A DNA stretch of 64,000 bases. It comes from Candidatus Neomarinimicrobiota bacterium (GTDB lineage Bacteria; Fidelibacterota; JAANXI01). Below the pieces are notes generated by a model. The model was not told the origin of the DNA. It searched no databases and worked only from the letters and a program-made list of their open reading frames with translations. Location: positions 1 to 64,000 of the forward strand of contig JAIPJS010000014.1 in the NCBI GenBank assembly GCA_021734025.1, given 5' to 3'. Shown here piece after piece: positions 33,513 through 41,118 of this stretch. Position numbers and translations under genes: made by a program. Position 1 is the first letter of the stretch. Each line of letters begins with the position of its first letter.

Positions 33513-36221
33513 ATGACCCCAAATTCTCACCTGCCCGATGGAGTTCTGCAGGGAATTCTCCGGACCAAACTGCATCCGCCGCCGCTCCGTCCGGAGATCC
33601 TCAATCGTCAGCGTCTCATTGAGATGCTCTCGGAACACTCATATCGCCTGGCACTCATCACGGCGCCGGCAGGGTTCGGAAAAAGTACCTGTGTCCGGGC
33701 CTGGCTGGAGGAATCAGAACCGAATTATGCATGGCTCTCTCTGGACGATCAGGATAATAACCTCAGACGCTTCCTGAGATATCTGGTGGCCTCGCTTCAA
33801 CAGGTTCTGCCTTCCCTGGGAACATCCACACTTGCTATGTTGGAAGGTGAATCTCTGCCTTCAGCTGAAACACTCCTGACCCCGGTCATCAACGATCTCT
33901 GGGAAATGGATGAACCCGGGACGCTGGTCCTGGATGATTATCACACCATCGATGAACCGGAAATCCATGAGGCAATGCGCTTTTTCATCGACCAGTTACC
34001 GCACACGCTCCGCCTTGTGCTCATCACCAGAGTTGATCCAGCATTTCCGGTAGCCAGGTATCGGGCCAGGGGAACAGTCGCCGAAATCCGGGAACAGGAT
34101 CTCCGGTTTACCAGAGATGAAACCGACATGCTCCTGAACCAGGTGCTGGGAATGGAATTACCCGACGAAAGTATCGAAACGCTGAACCGGAAGACCGAGG
34201 GCTGGGCTGCCGGACTGCAGTTGGCGTCATTATCCCTTCAGCAGACAGAGGATAAAACCGCATTCCTGGAATCGTTTTCCGGTGAAACAGGATACGTCCT
34301 GGATTATCTCATAGAAGAGGTGCTGGAACAATTACCTGATGAGCAGCAACAGTTTCTCCTGCAGACATCAATTTTACAGCGGTTTAATGCTGAATTGTGT
34401 GGTGTTGTCACTGGTGACAAAAATGCTGAAGCGTTGTTAACTACCCTGAATGAGCAAAACCTGTTTTTAGTGCCACTGGACGAATCGGGGCAGTGGTACC
34501 GATATCATCACCTGTTCGGCGACCTCCTCCGGTTCCGGCTCAACCATGCTCTACACATCGAAATCGATACTTTACACAGGAGAGCCAGTGAGTGGTTTGA
34601 TGAGCAGGGCTATCCCGATGATGCAATGTCCCACGCGTTCCAAATGGAAGACTCCGGCCGGGCAATCCGCCTTTTAGATGATTACAGTGAGCAACTGATC
34701 CAGGAGAGCCGGCATTCGGAGTTCCGACAGTGGGTGAACCGATTACCGGAAGATGAACTTCGGAAATATCCGATGATTTTACTTGGCCGGGCATGGATGC
34801 AACTATTGAGTTATCAGACTGAGAATCTGGACAATACCATACAAGAAACCGTACAGGCAATCCACTCTCAGGAGTGCCAATATTCCGATTCCCGGAAGCA
34901 ACGTGTGGAGTTTTTCACACAGATCCTTCAGACCTTCTGGCAAAGAGTGACCGGGAAGGTTCAGGCCTCCATCAGTTTGAGTGAACAATTGTTAACATCA
35001 TTCCCCGAGGGGCAGACCGTATTCCGAAGTACGCTGCTTTACAATCTGGCCCGCGCCTATATGTACTTCGGTGAAGTCGAAAAACCTATTCATCTGCTAG
35101 AACAGCTCTTAAGGGAACTCCCGGAGTCCGGAAATTACTATTTAAGACTCTCGGCAATGGGGCATATTTGTAATCTGTTGATTCAGCTGGAAGGCCCGGC
35201 AATAGCTGCAACCCGCGCACACGAATATATTGACCGGTTAAAGGAGTTGGGTATCAGTGAAATTCCTGCTGCATGTTATTTGCACCTGGCACTTGGAATA
35301 GCTGAATACCAGAGAAACGATATCGGGAAATCGATCACGGCACTGGAAACTGCCGTGGCTCAGTCGCGTCGGGGTGACGATCCCTATGTTGAATATCATG
35401 CACATTTTCAACTCGCAAAATGCCACTATGTAAAAGATGATCATCCGGGGGCAAAAACTCATGAAGCCAATGCTGCCAGAGTTTCCAGAGAGAGTACAAT
35501 CGGAATTTATGCGGCGGATTTGCAGACTGATCAACTGTCGGTACAGGCAGCCGCAGATAAATTTGACAAGGTAGCAGCAGAGCTCCAATCCGTAAATTAC
35601 GTACCGGATGAGGTGTTTACTCCGATACAGGAGAAACAGGGGTTCCTTATAATTCGGAGCGCGTTGCATCGGAAAGAAAGTGAACAGGCGCGACCATTGA
35701 TAGAGCAGTTAAAAGGAACAGCAGAAGTGAAGGCTCGGAAGGGAAGCCTGCTCGTTCTTAACATCTACGAGGCCGCGGTCGAATACATCGCCGGAAATTT
35801 ATCCGACGCATTCAAAATACTGGAGCAATCTTTGGTGCGTGCGGCGAACCGGGAGGAGATTCGCCCCTTCCTGGAAATTAGTCCGCAGATGAAAAAAATT
35901 CTGTCTGCATATATCGAGAGTAATACACCGTCCGGGGATGCCAGGGAAGTTGCACGGTTAATCCTCGGTAAAATCAGAAATGATACCGCACAATCCATCA
36001 TTCCCGGATTTAAACAGGATCTCATCAGCCCGCTGACCGAACGGGAACAGGAGGTGCTATCATATCTTGGTGAAAACAACACCTACCAGGAAATCGCCGA
36101 CAGTATGTTTGTCTCCCTCAATACAGTAAAAACCCATCTGAAAAACCTGTATGGCAAACTTGAGGTCAGCAGTAAGACCGAGGCCATAGAAAAGGCACGC
36201 CAGTTGGGGTTTTTGGATTAG
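33513..36221 (+). CDS. MalT-type LuxR family transcriptional regulator (STAND ATPase)
   Basis: 902 residues. N-terminal NB-ARC-like ATPase with Walker A APAGFGKST (51-59) and Walker B VLDDYHTID, a winged-helix segment (GWAAGLQLASLSLQQ), a TPR-like helical sensor region (about 400-820), and a C-terminal LuxR HTH (about 838-895; LTEREQEVLSYLGENNTYQE, IADSMFVSLNTVKTHLKNLY). Such regulators oligomerise on binding an inducer with ATP. The inducer is unknown and neither neighbour is obviously controlled by it. No clear ribosome binding site before the ATG. Confidence 0.9.
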   Translation: MTPNSHLPDGVLQGILRTKLHPPPLRPEILNRQRLIEMLSEHSYRLALITAPAGFGKSTCVRAWLEESEPNYAWLSLDDQDNNLRRFLRYLVASLQQVLPSLGTSTLAMLEGESLPSAETLLTPVINDLWEMDEPGTLVLDDYHTIDEPEIHEAMRFFIDQLPHTLRLVLITRVDPAFPVARYRARGTVAEIREQDLRFTRDETDMLLNQVLGMELPDESIETLNRKTEGWAAGLQLASLSLQQTEDKTAFLESFSGETGYVLDYLIEEVLEQLPDEQQQFLLQTSILQRFNAELCGVVTGDKNAEALLTTLNEQNLFLVPLDESGQWYRYHHLFGDLLRFRLNHALHIEIDTLHRRASEWFDEQGYPDDAMSHAFQMEDSGRAIRLLDDYSEQLIQESRHSEFRQWVNRLPEDELRKYPMILLGRAWMQLLSYQTENLDNTIQETVQAIHSQECQYSDSRKQRVEFFTQILQTFWQRVTGKVQASISLSEQLLTSFPEGQTVFRSTLLYNLARAYMYFGEVEKPIHLLEQLLRELPESGNYYLRLSAMGHICNLLIQLEGPAIAATRAHEYIDRLKELGISEIPAACYLHLALGIAEYQRNDIGKSITALETAVAQSRRGDDPYVEYHAHFQLAKCHYVKDDHPGAKTHEANAARVSRESTIGIYAADLQTDQLSVQAAADKFDKVAAELQSVNYVPDEVFTPIQEKQGFLIIRSALHRKESEQARPLIEQLKGTAEVKARKGSLLVLNIYEAAVEYIAGNLSDAFKILEQSLVRAANREEIRPFLEISPQMKKILSAYIESNTPSGDAREVARLILGKIRNDTAQSIIPGFKQDLISPLTEREQEVLSYLGENNTYQEIADSMFVSLNTVKTHLKNLYGKLEVSSKTEAIEKARQLGFLD

Positions 36222-36299
36222 AAAGGCACAAGGAGTCCAGGCCGGCTGTTTGCTTTAATAAAATGCCGATTTGATCGTTTCCAGCAACTAGAAAAAAAT

Positions 36300-36319
36300 T
36301 AGGGGCATTCAGGGGCATT
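36300..36319. repeat. Tandem 10-bp repeat AGGGGCATTC
   Basis: Two perfect adjacent copies of AGGGGCATTC, followed by CGGC-rich text that can fold back with GCCGGATGAATG. It lies at the start of the 504 bp spacer. Confidence 0.6.
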
Positions 36320-36377
36320 CCGGCCGAATCCGGCGGCTGCCGGATGAATGGAGTCGCGAGTGATACTCCGGAGTTAA

Positions 36378-36562
36378 GATGACGAGATCCTTCCCCGAAG
36401 GGATCCCGGTGGGACGGCTCTCCCGCCAGGGCGGGATCGCTCAGGATGACTGCATTGCAGAACGTATGCAAGCGGGCTACAAAAGAGTCATCCCTGCCGA
36501 GCGATAGCGAGCGGAGGGATCTCGGGTGCAACCTCCCCCAAGAGAATTACGAGATCCCTTGA
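36378..36562. repeat. Interspersed GTCATCC/GAGATCC-type intergenic repeat, inverted pair
   Basis: Two related units face each other. The first runs from GATGACGAGATCC to ATCGCTCAGGATGAC (ending about 36450) and contains CCCGCC-AG-GGCGGG (36422-36435). The second starts AGTCATCCCTGCCGAGCGAT near 36486, continues through GCGAGCGGAGGGATCTCGG, and ends at another GAGATCCCTT. This kind of GTCATCCTGAGCG element is common between genes in many FCB and other genomes. It is non-coding and strongly folded. Confidence 0.65.
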
Positions 36563-36625
36563 CTTCCTCCTATACATCAGAGTCCGGTTGGGATGTCCTG
36601 TGTATTTTTCCCCTCCTCACCCCAT

Positions 36626-36680
36626 AATTTCACCTCAATTCCCCGAATTTCACCCGGTCCGGGTGATGTTTCTCACCCGG
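36626..36680. promoter_or_regulatory. CACC(CGG) half-site array with perfect palindrome, upstream of TonB-receptor operon
   Basis: TCACCCGG-T-CCGGGTGA at 36650-36666 is a perfect 17-nt palindrome. Same-sense half-sites flank it: AATTTCACC at 36626 and 36646, and TCACCCGG at 36673-36680, at 20-27 bp spacing. It ends 45 bp before the small ORF. The arrangement suggests binding sites for a dimeric regulator stacked on one DNA face. Confidence 0.5.
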
Positions 36681-36725
36681 CCCTTTCCATAGATTGGTCC
36701 CGAACAGATAACAAAAGGATCTACA

Positions 36726-36965
36726 ATGAATACAGATGACGGAACACACAGGACAGAACAGCGGAAATTTCGGATTATCCTGGATGGCAAACTGGATGAA
36801 CGCAGACAGGAATGGTTCGAGGATGTGGAAATTGTTTTGACCGGCGATAAGACAGAACTCACAGGCACCACCAGAGACCGGACAGAATTGCACGGATTGC
36901 TGAAGCGTATCCACGACCTCAACCTTGATTTGAATTCGGTGGAAGTCGAAGAACCGGCGAATTAA
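36726..36965 (+). CDS. Small charged protein of unknown function
   Basis: 79 residues, strongly acidic and basic, no signal peptide and no membrane helix. It opens MNTDDGTHRTEQRKFRIILD and ends DLNSVEVEEPAN. AAAAGGA lies upstream of the ATG, and its stop overlaps an in-frame ATG of the receptor gene, so it is placed as the first gene of that operon. The pattern of an amphipathic strand followed by helix could be a small regulatory or anti-sigma-like fold, but I see no family motif. Confidence 0.6.
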   Translation: MNTDDGTHRTEQRKFRIILDGKLDERRQEWFEDVEIVLTGDKTELTGTTRDRTELHGLLKRIHDLNLDLNSVEVEEPAN

Positions 36966-36988
36966 TGAAACTGAACAAAGGAGATCTC

Positions 36989-39292
36989 ATGCACATCACA
37001 AAACTCAAAATGATGATTTTTACGGTGCTATTGGTGTTCGCCGGAAGCGTGACGGCGGGAACTATTAGCGGATTCATCAAAGATGCTACGAATGAAGAGA
37101 CGCTCATCGCTGCAAATGTGTACATCAAGGATACGCAGCTGGGTGCCATGACCAACAATCAGGGATACTACATCATCAATAATATTCCGGCAGGGGAAGT
37201 TTCCCTGGTGTGTACCTACATGGGATACGAACGCAGGGAGTTGTCGCTAAACCTGAAGATAAATGAAAGGCGCGTCGTAAACCTGGGACTCACTCCCAAA
37301 GCACTCCAGAGTGAAGCGGTGGTGGTGGAGGCTGAACGGGAAGAGGATATTGAACTCGTTGAGACTGGTACCATTCACGTTTCACCCCGTACGCTCAAAA
37401 CCGCGCCAGTCATGGCAGAAGCCGACTTGATGCGAACAATCCAGATGATGCCGGGCGTGCTCACCAGTTCCGAGTTTTCCAGCGGTATTTACGTCCGAGG
37501 TGGCACTCCGGACCAAAATCTGGTGCTGCTGGACGGCTCCGAGGTCTACAACGCAAATCATCTCTTTGGGCTGTTCAGTACGTTCGATGTTGATGCGATA
37601 AAAGATGTGAAATTCGTCCGCAGCGGATTCTCGGCGAAATACGGCGGCCGTCTTTCGTCGGTGCTGGATGTCACGAATAAGGACGGCAATCAAAAATCCT
37701 TCGAGGGGAAAACATCGCTAGGGTTAGTCAGCGCCAAAACATCGCTTCAAGGCCCCCTGGCCAATGGCGCATGGTTTTTCTCGGGACGGCGCACGTATGT
37801 GGATTATATGTTGAATGCCACCGAACAAGGCGTCAGCGGTGAAGCCAAACAGCAACTGGAAATGATCCCGGATTATTATTTCTACGATATGCATCTGAAA
37901 ATCTACCAGGATTTCAGTCACCAGGATAAACTGGTGCTCACGTTCTACCAGGGCAGCGACAACATGAATTTCTCGCTTGATCCCTTTGCCTTTAATATCA
38001 ACTGGGGAAACCGGGCGGTCAATGCGCGGTGGACGCATGTCTTCAGCGATAAACTGTTCTCGAATTTTTACCTCTCCCGGAGCGCGTACGGTTCGGCGTT
38101 AGATCGCGATGACGCGCTGATGACCGGACAGATCTTCAATGACATCGAGGATTTTACCATGCAGGGCGACCTGGAATATTTTCCGGGGAATGACCACGGT
38201 GTCAAACTCGGCTTCGAGTACAAGATGCTGGAATCGAAATACGACGCCAGGTTTGAACAGCAGCGGATGGTGTTAAGTTCCGGAAGCTCGTCGTTTGCAA
38301 TGTATCTGCAGGACGAGTGGAAAGCGACGCCGCGGTTAAACATCCAGCCAGGGGTCCGAGTCACAAATTACTCGCCCACCGGATTTGAAAATACCATGGA
38401 AGATTCATCCTACATCGGCGATCCAAACTGGAAAATCTCTCCGCGGTTAGCCGTACAATTCATGCTGACGGACAAGGTTCGCCTGAAAACCGCATACGGA
38501 CAGTATTACCAGTTCGTGAATATCGTGCCGATGGGCAACGACGCCATGTCGTTCATGGATGTCTGGTTTCCCAGCGATAACAGCATCGCCCCGGCCAGCG
38601 CAACCCATTACGTGGCCGGCGTGGAGATGGATCTGCCCGGTGACCTGACTGGCACCATCGAAGGCTATTACAAGGATATGCCACAACTCTACCAATTTAA
38701 TACCCAGGCGACGCGGGTGTACAAGGGCGAAGACCTGTTCCATTCCGGGCGAGGCTGGGCGTACGGCGCCGATTTCAACCTGGAGAAGAAAACCGGCGAT
38801 TTCACCGGCTGGGTCAGTTATTCCCTGGGATGGACCAAGCGGACATTCGACGCGGTCAACGACGGGAAGACCTACTATCCGCGGTTCGACCGTCGACACA
38901 GCATTAAAACAGTGGGGGCATATCGCATTAATGAACGGTGGTCAGCCAACTTCGCCTGGACATACGGCACCGGCCAGGGATACACGCGTCCGATGGGACA
39001 TTATCAGCTGCAATTCCCGGAGGATGAAACATCCTTCGTCATCGGCGGCGAGCGCAACAACGCCCGGATGCCGCACTATCATCGTCTGGACATGGGTGTC
39101 CGATATACAAAACAGTTGCCCGAAAGTGTGATGCTCGAAAGCTGGAGCTGGTACCTGCAAATTTTTAATGCCTACAACCGGCGGAATCTCTGGCACAAAA
39201 ACGTGAATTTCATGGCGGACGGCACAGCCGAAGTGTCTGAAGTCCGGATGCTGCCGATCCTGCCAACCGCCGGTATAGAGTTTTCATTCTAA
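36989..39292 (+). CDS. TonB-dependent outer-membrane receptor with CarboxypepD-regulatory-like domain
   Basis: 767 residues from the ATG at 36989, which has AAGGAG 6 nt upstream; an in-frame ATG at 36965 would precede the signal peptide by eight residues. Signal peptide to about residue 22, a carboxypeptidase-regulatory-like beta domain (about 24-100; SGFIKDATNEETLIAANVYI), a plug domain (SGIYVRGGTPDQNLVLLDGS, VYNANHLFGLFSTF), then a 22-strand-type barrel ending in GIEFSF. It takes up a ligand energised by TonB. The pairing with a DUF4249 lipoprotein is typical of Bacteroidetes relatives; ligand unknown. Confidence 0.92.
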   Translation: MHITKLKMMIFTVLLVFAGSVTAGTISGFIKDATNEETLIAANVYIKDTQLGAMTNNQGYYIINNIPAGEVSLVCTYMGYERRELSLNLKINERRVVNLGLTPKALQSEAVVVEAEREEDIELVETGTIHVSPRTLKTAPVMAEADLMRTIQMMPGVLTSSEFSSGIYVRGGTPDQNLVLLDGSEVYNANHLFGLFSTFDVDAIKDVKFVRSGFSAKYGGRLSSVLDVTNKDGNQKSFEGKTSLGLVSAKTSLQGPLANGAWFFSGRRTYVDYMLNATEQGVSGEAKQQLEMIPDYYFYDMHLKIYQDFSHQDKLVLTFYQGSDNMNFSLDPFAFNINWGNRAVNARWTHVFSDKLFSNFYLSRSAYGSALDRDDALMTGQIFNDIEDFTMQGDLEYFPGNDHGVKLGFEYKMLESKYDARFEQQRMVLSSGSSSFAMYLQDEWKATPRLNIQPGVRVTNYSPTGFENTMEDSSYIGDPNWKISPRLAVQFMLTDKVRLKTAYGQYYQFVNIVPMGNDAMSFMDVWFPSDNSIAPASATHYVAGVEMDLPGDLTGTIEGYYKDMPQLYQFNTQATRVYKGEDLFHSGRGWAYGADFNLEKKTGDFTGWVSYSLGWTKRTFDAVNDGKTYYPRFDRRHSIKTVGAYRINERWSANFAWTYGTGQGYTRPMGHYQLQFPEDETSFVIGGERNNARMPHYHRLDMGVRYTKQLPESVMLESWSWYLQIFNAYNRRNLWHKNVNFMADGTAEVSEVRMLPILPTAGIEFSF

Positions 39293-39310
39293 TCTGAGGA
39301 GGAATTAACA

Positions 39311-40159
39311 ATGAAACGCACAATCATATTGATATTAACACTGACGCTGATGTGGACGGCCTGCTCCGAGAATTCCATGGAGCCGGATTACCAGGAAGAA
39401 TTAGTTGTGAGCGCCTATCTGTTCACTGGACAGCCCATCGATTCGATACGATTAACCCGGACCTTCGATATCAAAGCCCGCTATAATGCTGACGACGCGG
39501 CGGTCTCCGGTGCTGATGTCACGATTTCCGATGACGAAAACGTCTATCAGTTGTCCGAATATAGTCACGCCAAAGGCGTCTACTATCTGCCCGACAGGTC
39601 GGTCAGAGTGCAGCCGGGGATGACCTATACCCTGAATGTTGAGTATGGAGACCACGAATTACTGGCGACAACGACCGCCCCGGCGCCGATCGAGATCACC
39701 CATTTACCGGCTGATACACTGACGTTTCTGGATCTGGGGCAGAAATTCAGTCTGGAGTGGACCGGTGGTGAGGGCTCTGAGGGTTACTGGATAACCACAG
39801 TCGCAACGCCCCGTCCGAAGTCGCCGTACAGCCAGCGCCTGGTGGATTTCCAGGAGCCAGCCATCATTGACTTTCAGCTCGCCCAGTTCGACGGCGATAC
39901 GCTGGTTGCCTTTTCACCGGTTTCCGGCCACGGAATGGATGGCGTGATGGGTACCTCCGCGGATCTGCCCTGGTTCATGTTCTCATGGTATGGCGAATAT
40001 CAATTGACGCTGTACGCCGTTGAACAGGAATATCTGGACGTGCTCACCTCGATGAACCAGACAGATACATTTGAGGAACCGAAGTACAACATCTCAGGTG
40101 GATTGGGATTGTTTACCGCGGTCTCAACGGATACTGCTTCTGTTTGGGTTCAGAGATAA
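39311..40159 (+). CDS. DUF4249-type lipoprotein, partner of the TonB receptor
   Basis: 282 residues. A lipobox is visible (LMWTAC, Cys18). The body starts EELVVSAYLFTGQPIDSIRL, matching DUF4249 proteins encoded right after TonB receptors. GAGGAGG lies upstream of the ATG. Probably a periplasm- or surface-facing lipoprotein that assists the receptor, by analogy with other receptor/lipoprotein pairs; that role is inferred. Confidence 0.8.
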   Translation: MKRTIILILTLTLMWTACSENSMEPDYQEELVVSAYLFTGQPIDSIRLTRTFDIKARYNADDAAVSGADVTISDDENVYQLSEYSHAKGVYYLPDRSVRVQPGMTYTLNVEYGDHELLATTTAPAPIEITHLPADTLTFLDLGQKFSLEWTGGEGSEGYWITTVATPRPKSPYSQRLVDFQEPAIIDFQLAQFDGDTLVAFSPVSGHGMDGVMGTSADLPWFMFSWYGEYQLTLYAVEQEYLDVLTSMNQTDTFEEPKYNISGGLGLFTAVSTDTASVWVQR

Positions 40160-40189
40160 TGAACCAACCTTTCCGGGTATAATATCCGG

Positions 40190-40240
40190 CAGCCACCGCC
40201 TGGGGTTAATATTCATTGGACCAAGGCGGTGGCTGTTTTT
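40190..40240 (+). terminator. Intrinsic terminator after the receptor operon
   Basis: Perfect 11-bp stem CAGCCACCGCC (40190-40200) with GGCGGTGGCTG (40225-40235), followed by five T. The 24-nt loop can itself close with TTGG/CCAA. Confidence 0.9.
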
Positions 40241-40324
40241 CGTCCTGCCATCCCGTATTTTCTTCTAACCGTCTGATGTTCCATGCATTATATTATTTTT
40301 TATCCCACAACCGGGGAGTGAGGA

Positions 40325-40672
40325 TTGGTAGTCGATAAGATCGCACTGGACCGGCTGCATTCTATTGGAGGAGACAATCTCGTCAACAAGATGACAGCGC
40401 TCTTCCGGGAGAATGTGGAAAACCGGTGCCGGGAAATTTCAGAAGGCGTGGAGTCTTCGGAGACACAACAGATTATCCGCGGATTCCACTCCATCAAATC
40501 CAGTGCGGGAAATGTTGGCGCAACCCGCCTCCAGAAGTTAGCGGCAGAAGGGGAAGCAGAAGCCGAGGACTGGGCCCCGGAAAAGGTCCAGAATCATGTG
40601 CAATCGTTACGCGAAGAATTCAGAAAGGTTATGGATGAAATTGAGGTTTACAAAGGAGGAACGGCCAAATGA
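40325..40672 (+). CDS. Histidine phosphotransfer (Hpt) protein
   Basis: 115 residues, a single Hpt four-helix bundle. The phosphorylatable residue is His55 in GFHSIKSSAGNVGA. It shuttles phosphate between receiver domains. The start is a TTG at 40325 behind GGGAGTGAGG; no ATG is available near the domain start. It overlaps the next gene by 4 nt (ATGA), so the two are probably made together. Confidence 0.85.
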   Translation: MVVDKIALDRLHSIGGDNLVNKMTALFRENVENRCREISEGVESSETQQIIRGFHSIKSSAGNVGATRLQKLAAEGEAEAEDWAPEKVQNHVQSLREEFRKVMDEIEVYKGGTAK

Positions 40673-41034
40673 ACCGAATCGCATTAGTCGAAGACAACCC
40701 CGACAACCGACTCCTGGTGTGTGCTATTCTGGAAGATGATTACAATATCGACGAGTATGAAAACGGTAAGGAAGCCCTGGAAGGTATCGCTGCTCATCCC
40801 CCGGATCTGATACTTTTAGACATCTCGCTCCCTGAGATGGATGGAACCGAGGTGTTGCAAAATATCCGATCGACCGATACGTTGGCAGAGATTCCGGCTA
40901 TCGCACTGACAGCACATGCCATGACAGGAGACCGCGAAAAATTTCTTTCAATGGGGTTTGATGAATACATCACGAAGCCTATTGTGGATGAAGACGAATT
41001 ACTTAATGTTATTCATAGGTTCCTGGAGTTATGA
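40669..41034 (+). CDS. Single-domain response regulator
   Basis: 121 residues, receiver domain only. Asp51 (LLDISLPEMDG) is the phospho-acceptor, with acidic residues Glu8-Asp9, Thr81 in ALTAHAMTG and Lys103 in ITKPI. The ALTAHAM text resembles receivers of hybrid kinases and DivK-type proteins. No output domain, so it must act by protein contact. Confidence 0.92.
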   Translation: MNRIALVEDNPDNRLLVCAILEDDYNIDEYENGKEALEGIAAHPPDLILLDISLPEMDGTEVLQNIRSTDTLAEIPAIALTAHAMTGDREKFLSMGFDEYITKPIVDEDELLNVIHRFLEL

Positions 41035-41118
41035 CAGGTGAGAGATAATTCCCGTTGATGCCCTGTGACGCTCCCTATTGTTCGAATGTGAAGCAGGAAG
41101 ACTTTTAAGGATAAGATC

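Larger units (their letters stand above)
36222..36725. other. 504 bp spacer rich in repeats and palindromes
   Basis: No credible gene. It holds the tandem AGGGGCATTC, the inverted GTCATCC-type element and, at its downstream end, the CACCCGG operator-like array ahead of the small ORF and TonB receptor. Confidence 0.6.
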
